Both the position numbers and the translations under genes were made by a program. Under the pieces are notes generated by a model. That model had not been told where the DNA came from. It worked only from the letters and a program-made list of their open reading frames with translations, and ran no database searches. DNA of 16,443 nt, from the NCBI GenBank assembly GCA_023433855.1, contig JAEYTV010000113.1, forward strand, positions 1 to 16,443, in the 5' to 3' direction. Numbering within the stretch: position 1 is the first letter of the stretch; every line of letters starts with the position of its first letter. Below are positions 13,868 to 16,443 of this stretch, piece after piece. This DNA is from Pseudomonadota bacterium. Lineage in GTDB: Bacteria; Pseudomonadota; Alphaproteobacteria; Rhizobiales; Rhizobiaceae.

Positions 13868-14305
13868 ATGAAGCTGAATAAATCGGAATGCGCTGTCGCC
13901 GCCGGCATTATTTTATTTGGCGTCGTTATGGCATATTTCGGGAGCTCCTATGGCATCGGCTCCCTTCAAGATATGGGGGCCGGGTATTTCCCGGTCCTTC
14001 TAGGCTTTGTGGCGATATTTTTTGGAATCGCGACACTCCTCGAGGTAAGGCATTCGCAAAATCCATCTCCCAAAATTCCCTGGCGAGCGTTTGTCTGTGT
14101 TTTTTCGGCCATCCTGATCTGGAACTTGCTCGTGGAGCGCATTGGCCTGTTTCCCAGTTCGGTGCTGCTCGTGATCGTTGGATCGCTTGGGCGCAACAAA
14201 GTCAACATGCGCGCCATGATCCTGACTGCGCTCCTCGCTTCGGCCGCCTCCGTTCTGATCTTCATCGAAGGGTTTTCCCTTCCCCTGCGTGCTATCGTCT
14301 GGTGA
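13868..14305 (+). CDS. tctB: Tripartite tricarboxylate transporter small membrane subunit (TctB family)
   Basis: This 145-residue integral membrane protein is typical of TctB in size. About five hydrophobic segments are visible (roughly 8-26, 39-58, 72-89, 92-108 and 116-133). The family motif between the first two, SYGIGSLQDMGAGYFPVLLG, corresponds to the usual Y-x-I-G-s-l-x-x-M-G-x-G-Y/F-F-P. I use ATG 13868, which leaves 7 bp after tctC and gives the normal N-terminus before the first membrane segment; an in-frame ATG at 13814 would overlap tctC by 47 bases. TctB is the minor subunit of the inner-membrane carboxylate symporter. Its own ribosome site is weak (GAG only), so coupling to tctC is likely. 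Confidence 0.88.
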   Translation: MKLNKSECAVAAGIILFGVVMAYFGSSYGIGSLQDMGAGYFPVLLGFVAIFFGIATLLEVRHSQNPSPKIPWRAFVCVFSAILIWNLLVERIGLFPSSVLLVIVGSLGRNKVNMRAMILTALLASAASVLIFIEGFSLPLRAIVW

Positions 14306-14309
14306 CGGC

Positions 14310-15830
14310 ATGACCAGTTCTTTCCCGAATCTCATGCACGGTTTCGAGCATGCTCTGACGCCGGAGGCACTTCTGTTCTGCCTGATCGGGGTAACCGTCG
14401 GCACCCTGGTCGGGGTTCTGCCCGGTATCGGCGCTCTTGCTGCAATCTCTCTCACCCTGCCCTTGACGTATTATATCGATCCCCTGCTTGCGCTCATCAT
14501 GCTGTCCGGCATTTTCTACGGAACTCAATATGGCGGGTCGATCACGGCGATCCTGCTCAACCTCCCCGGAGAACCGTCTACCGCTATCACCTGTCTCGAT
14601 GCGCATCCGATGGCCAAGAAAGGCCGGGCGGGGGCGGCATTGTTCATAACAGCGGGGGCTTCCTTCGTGGGTGGATCGCTGGCGCTCGTCCTGCTGATTT
14701 GTTTCACGCCATATCTTGCCGGCATCGCATTGCAATTTTCCTCGGCCGACTATTTCGCGCTCATTCTCTTCTGCCTGATCGGAGCGTCGATGCTCGGACT
14801 GGGATCACCGGTGAAGGGCTTCTCCATGGTCGCGGTCGGGCTGTTACTCGGCATGGTGGGCACGGATGTCACCACCGGCCAGCCTCGGTTCACCCTGGGC
14901 ATTCCATCACTGATAGACGGCGTCGACCTCGTGGCGATGATGATGGGCCTCTTCGGCGTGGCGGAGGTCATTTCCACCTACCTGAACGATGACGAAGCGC
15001 CCGCGCCCAAGAAGATTACACTTCGCTCGCTGATCCCGACACGGCAGGAAGCGCGGCAGGCGGCCATGCCGACTTTGCGGGGTTCGGTTCTGGGTTCCCT
15101 GATCGGCTTGCTGCCAGGCATGGGCGCCACGCTCGGAACCTTTATCGCTTATTCCGTGGAGAAGCGGATTTCCCGCGATCCGTCGAAATTCGGGACGGGT
15201 GCTATCGAGGGGATCGCGGCGCCGGAAGCGTGCAACAACGCGACCGTACAGGCATCGTTCATCCCGATGCTCGGCATCGGAATACCCAGCAGTGCAATCA
15301 TGGCGGTGCTGATGGGGGCAATGATGATCCATGGCATCCAGCCAGGGCCGCTGATGATGATCCAGCACGCGGACGTTTTCTGGGGTGTAGTCGCGAGCAT
15401 GTGGATCGGAAACGTCATGTTGCTGATCCTGAACATTCCGCTGATCGGGATTTGGGTGAAGCTGCTGTCAGTGCCTTCGCATATTCTCAGCCCCATCGTG
15501 CTTCTGGTGATGTGCATCGGCGTCTACAGCGTCAACAACAACGTCTTCGACATCTATACGATGATGATATTCGGCGTCCTGGGCTACATATGTTCCTCCT
15601 TCGGCTACTCTCCGGCGCTTCTTATCCTGGGCGTCATATTGTCTCCCATCCTGGAGGAGCATCTGCGACGCGCGCTGCTGATTTCCGATGGGGACTATCT
15701 CGTCTTCCTGCAGGAGCCGATCAGTGCGACGTTCGTCATCCTGAGCATAGCGGTGGTCGCAATGTCGCTGCGCGGTGGCGTGTCCGCGCTTATATTGAAG
15801 AAACGCAATGCACGCGTTGTCGACGAATAG
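14310..15830 (+). CDS. tctA: Tripartite tricarboxylate transporter large membrane subunit (TctA family)
   Basis: This 506-residue multi-span permease starts at ATG 14310, 4 bp after the tctB stop; a GTG at 14289 in the same frame would overlap tctB. The TctA hallmarks are all present: VGVLPGIGALAAIS (34-47), GIFYGTQYGGSITAILLNLP (67-86), and the repeat-related GLLPGMGATLG (266-276), followed by IEGIAAPEACNNA. Ten to twelve hydrophobic segments run through it. TctA forms the transport path, probably a cation-coupled carboxylate symporter fed by TctC. The order tctC-tctB-tctA and the tight spacing are the usual ones, and a BKACE gene follows 20 bp later, which suggests that the imported acid or a close product becomes a BKACE substrate. 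Confidence 0.95.
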   Translation: MTSSFPNLMHGFEHALTPEALLFCLIGVTVGTLVGVLPGIGALAAISLTLPLTYYIDPLLALIMLSGIFYGTQYGGSITAILLNLPGEPSTAITCLDAHPMAKKGRAGAALFITAGASFVGGSLALVLLICFTPYLAGIALQFSSADYFALILFCLIGASMLGLGSPVKGFSMVAVGLLLGMVGTDVTTGQPRFTLGIPSLIDGVDLVAMMMGLFGVAEVISTYLNDDEAPAPKKITLRSLIPTRQEARQAAMPTLRGSVLGSLIGLLPGMGATLGTFIAYSVEKRISRDPSKFGTGAIEGIAAPEACNNATVQASFIPMLGIGIPSSAIMAVLMGAMMIHGIQPGPLMMIQHADVFWGVVASMWIGNVMLLILNIPLIGIWVKLLSVPSHILSPIVLLVMCIGVYSVNNNVFDIYTMMIFGVLGYICSSFGYSPALLILGVILSPILEEHLRRALLISDGDYLVFLQEPISATFVILSIAVVAMSLRGGVSALILKKRNARVVDE

Positions 15831-15850
15831 CCGCATGGGAGATACGCTTG

Positions 15851-16443
15851 ATGAAGCCGGTTTTCGTGATGGTAGCCCCCAATGGTGCGCGGCGGACCAA
15901 GGTCGAGCACCCGGCGCTGCCGATGTCGGCCGCGGAACTGGCGAGCACTGCCGTCGAATGCCATGCGGCGGGCGCCGCGGCCATGCACCTTCATGTTCGC
16001 GATGCGCATGGCAGGCATAGTCTCGATGTCTCCCGCTGTGCTGAAGCCGTGGACGCCGTCTCCACGGCGGTCCCGGCCCTTGCGATCCAGGTCACGACCG
16101 AAGCAGCCTCCATCTGTACTGTGGACGACCAGGATCGACTCCTTTCAGACCTCAAGCCGCGCTTCGCTTCGGTTTCGATCGCAGAGATTCTGCGTGACGG
16201 CGAGAACAGGGGAATCGACATCATTCGCCGCGCCGTCGCTTCCGGCGTCGCCATTCAGTACATCCTCTACTCAGCCGACGACGTTCGCACCCTGTCCAGC
16301 CTGCGCAGACAGCTCTTCGAAGATGATCGCGAGCCCAGCACCCTGCTGGTCGCCGGGCGCTATGGCATCATCGACGACGCTACCGTGGATATGGTCGACG
16401 AACCCTATCGCGTATTGAGCGCAGAAGGCCTCGCTGCCGAAGG
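15851..16443 (+). CDS. Beta-keto acid cleavage enzyme family protein (BKACE, DUF849), C-terminus off the right edge
   Basis: The first 197 codons are visible of a family usually about 270-310 residues long. ATG 15851 has GGGAG 9 nt upstream. The metal-binding HxH is H46 and H48 (AMHLHVRDAHGRHSLD), preceded by the APNGARRTK start motif and HPALPMSAAELA, and followed by IQVTTEAA (79-86) and SVSIAEI. BKACEs are Zn-dependent (beta/alpha)8 enzymes that condense a beta-keto acid with acetyl-CoA and release acetoacetate and a new acyl-CoA, as in lysine-derived 3-keto-5-aminohexanoate cleavage. The TTE variant after the Q and the AEI in place of the commoner residues near the substrate pocket suggest a specificity away from the lysine pathway enzyme, but I cannot name it. 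It lies 20 bp after tctA and is probably cotranscribed. Confidence 0.88.
   Translation, partial: MKPVFVMVAPNGARRTKVEHPALPMSAAELASTAVECHAAGAAAMHLHVRDAHGRHSLDVSRCAEAVDAVSTAVPALAIQVTTEAASICTVDDQDRLLSDLKPRFASVSIAEILRDGENRGIDIIRRAVASGVAIQYILYSADDVRTLSSLRRQLFEDDREPSTLLVAGRYGIIDDATVDMVDEPYRVLSAEGLAAE

Overview
The window is about 16.4 kb of GC-rich, densely packed bacterial DNA and reads as one catabolic region. The tripartite tricarboxylate transporter, the CaiB/ThDP-lyase pair, the DUF849 (BKACE) gene and the IclR regulator are typical of Alphaproteobacteria (Rhizobiales-like) or Betaproteobacteria. I favour an alphaproteobacterium on style, but nothing here fixes the species. There are no rRNA, tRNA, CRISPR, insertion-sequence or phage signals.

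Layout. The left arm (1-5851, minus strand) is an operon read leftwards from about 5.85 kb: FAH-family hydrolase, SnoaL/NTF2-like protein, GMC flavin oxidoreductase, a decayed stub of an isochorismatase-family gene, an NAD(P)-dependent aldehyde dehydrogenase, and a mandelate-racemase-type enolase-superfamily gene that runs off the left edge. The first three genes overlap by 4 and 1 bases. A 252-bp divergent control region (5852-6103) follows. On the plus strand come a second enolase-superfamily gene and an IclR-type (MhpR-like) regulator (6104-8035), a cytoplasmic Asp-box/sialidase-fold protein (8271-9524), a class III CoA-transferase with a ThDP-dependent 2-hydroxyacyl-CoA lyase/oxalyl-CoA decarboxylase-like enzyme (9817-12755), and then tctC-tctB-tctA followed by a BKACE (DUF849) gene cut by the right edge (12871-16443).

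How the genes may work together (inference). The left arm resembles a non-phosphorylative acid-sugar or hydroxy-acid route: oxidation (GMC, ALDH), dehydration by enolase-superfamily enzymes, and C-C hydrolysis of a diketo acid by an FAH hydrolase. The right arm supplies carboxylate uptake (Tct), CoA activation (CaiB type), ThDP cleavage to an aldehyde or formyl-CoA, and beta-keto-acid cleavage (BKACE). The substrate cannot be read from the sequence.

The most notable non-coding signal is a 15-bp palindrome, TTTCR-N5-TGAAA, present three times and only between genes: in the divergent region, before the sialidase-like gene and before the CoA-transferase gene. In each case a TTGC-type -35-like hexamer begins exactly 16 nt beyond the palindrome. 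This places the palindrome near -60, where a class I activator binds, so it is a good candidate for the operator of the local IclR-family regulator. The two enolase-superfamily proteins also carry unusual residues at catalytic positions, and a 37-codon isochorismatase remnant lies between the GMC and ALDH genes.
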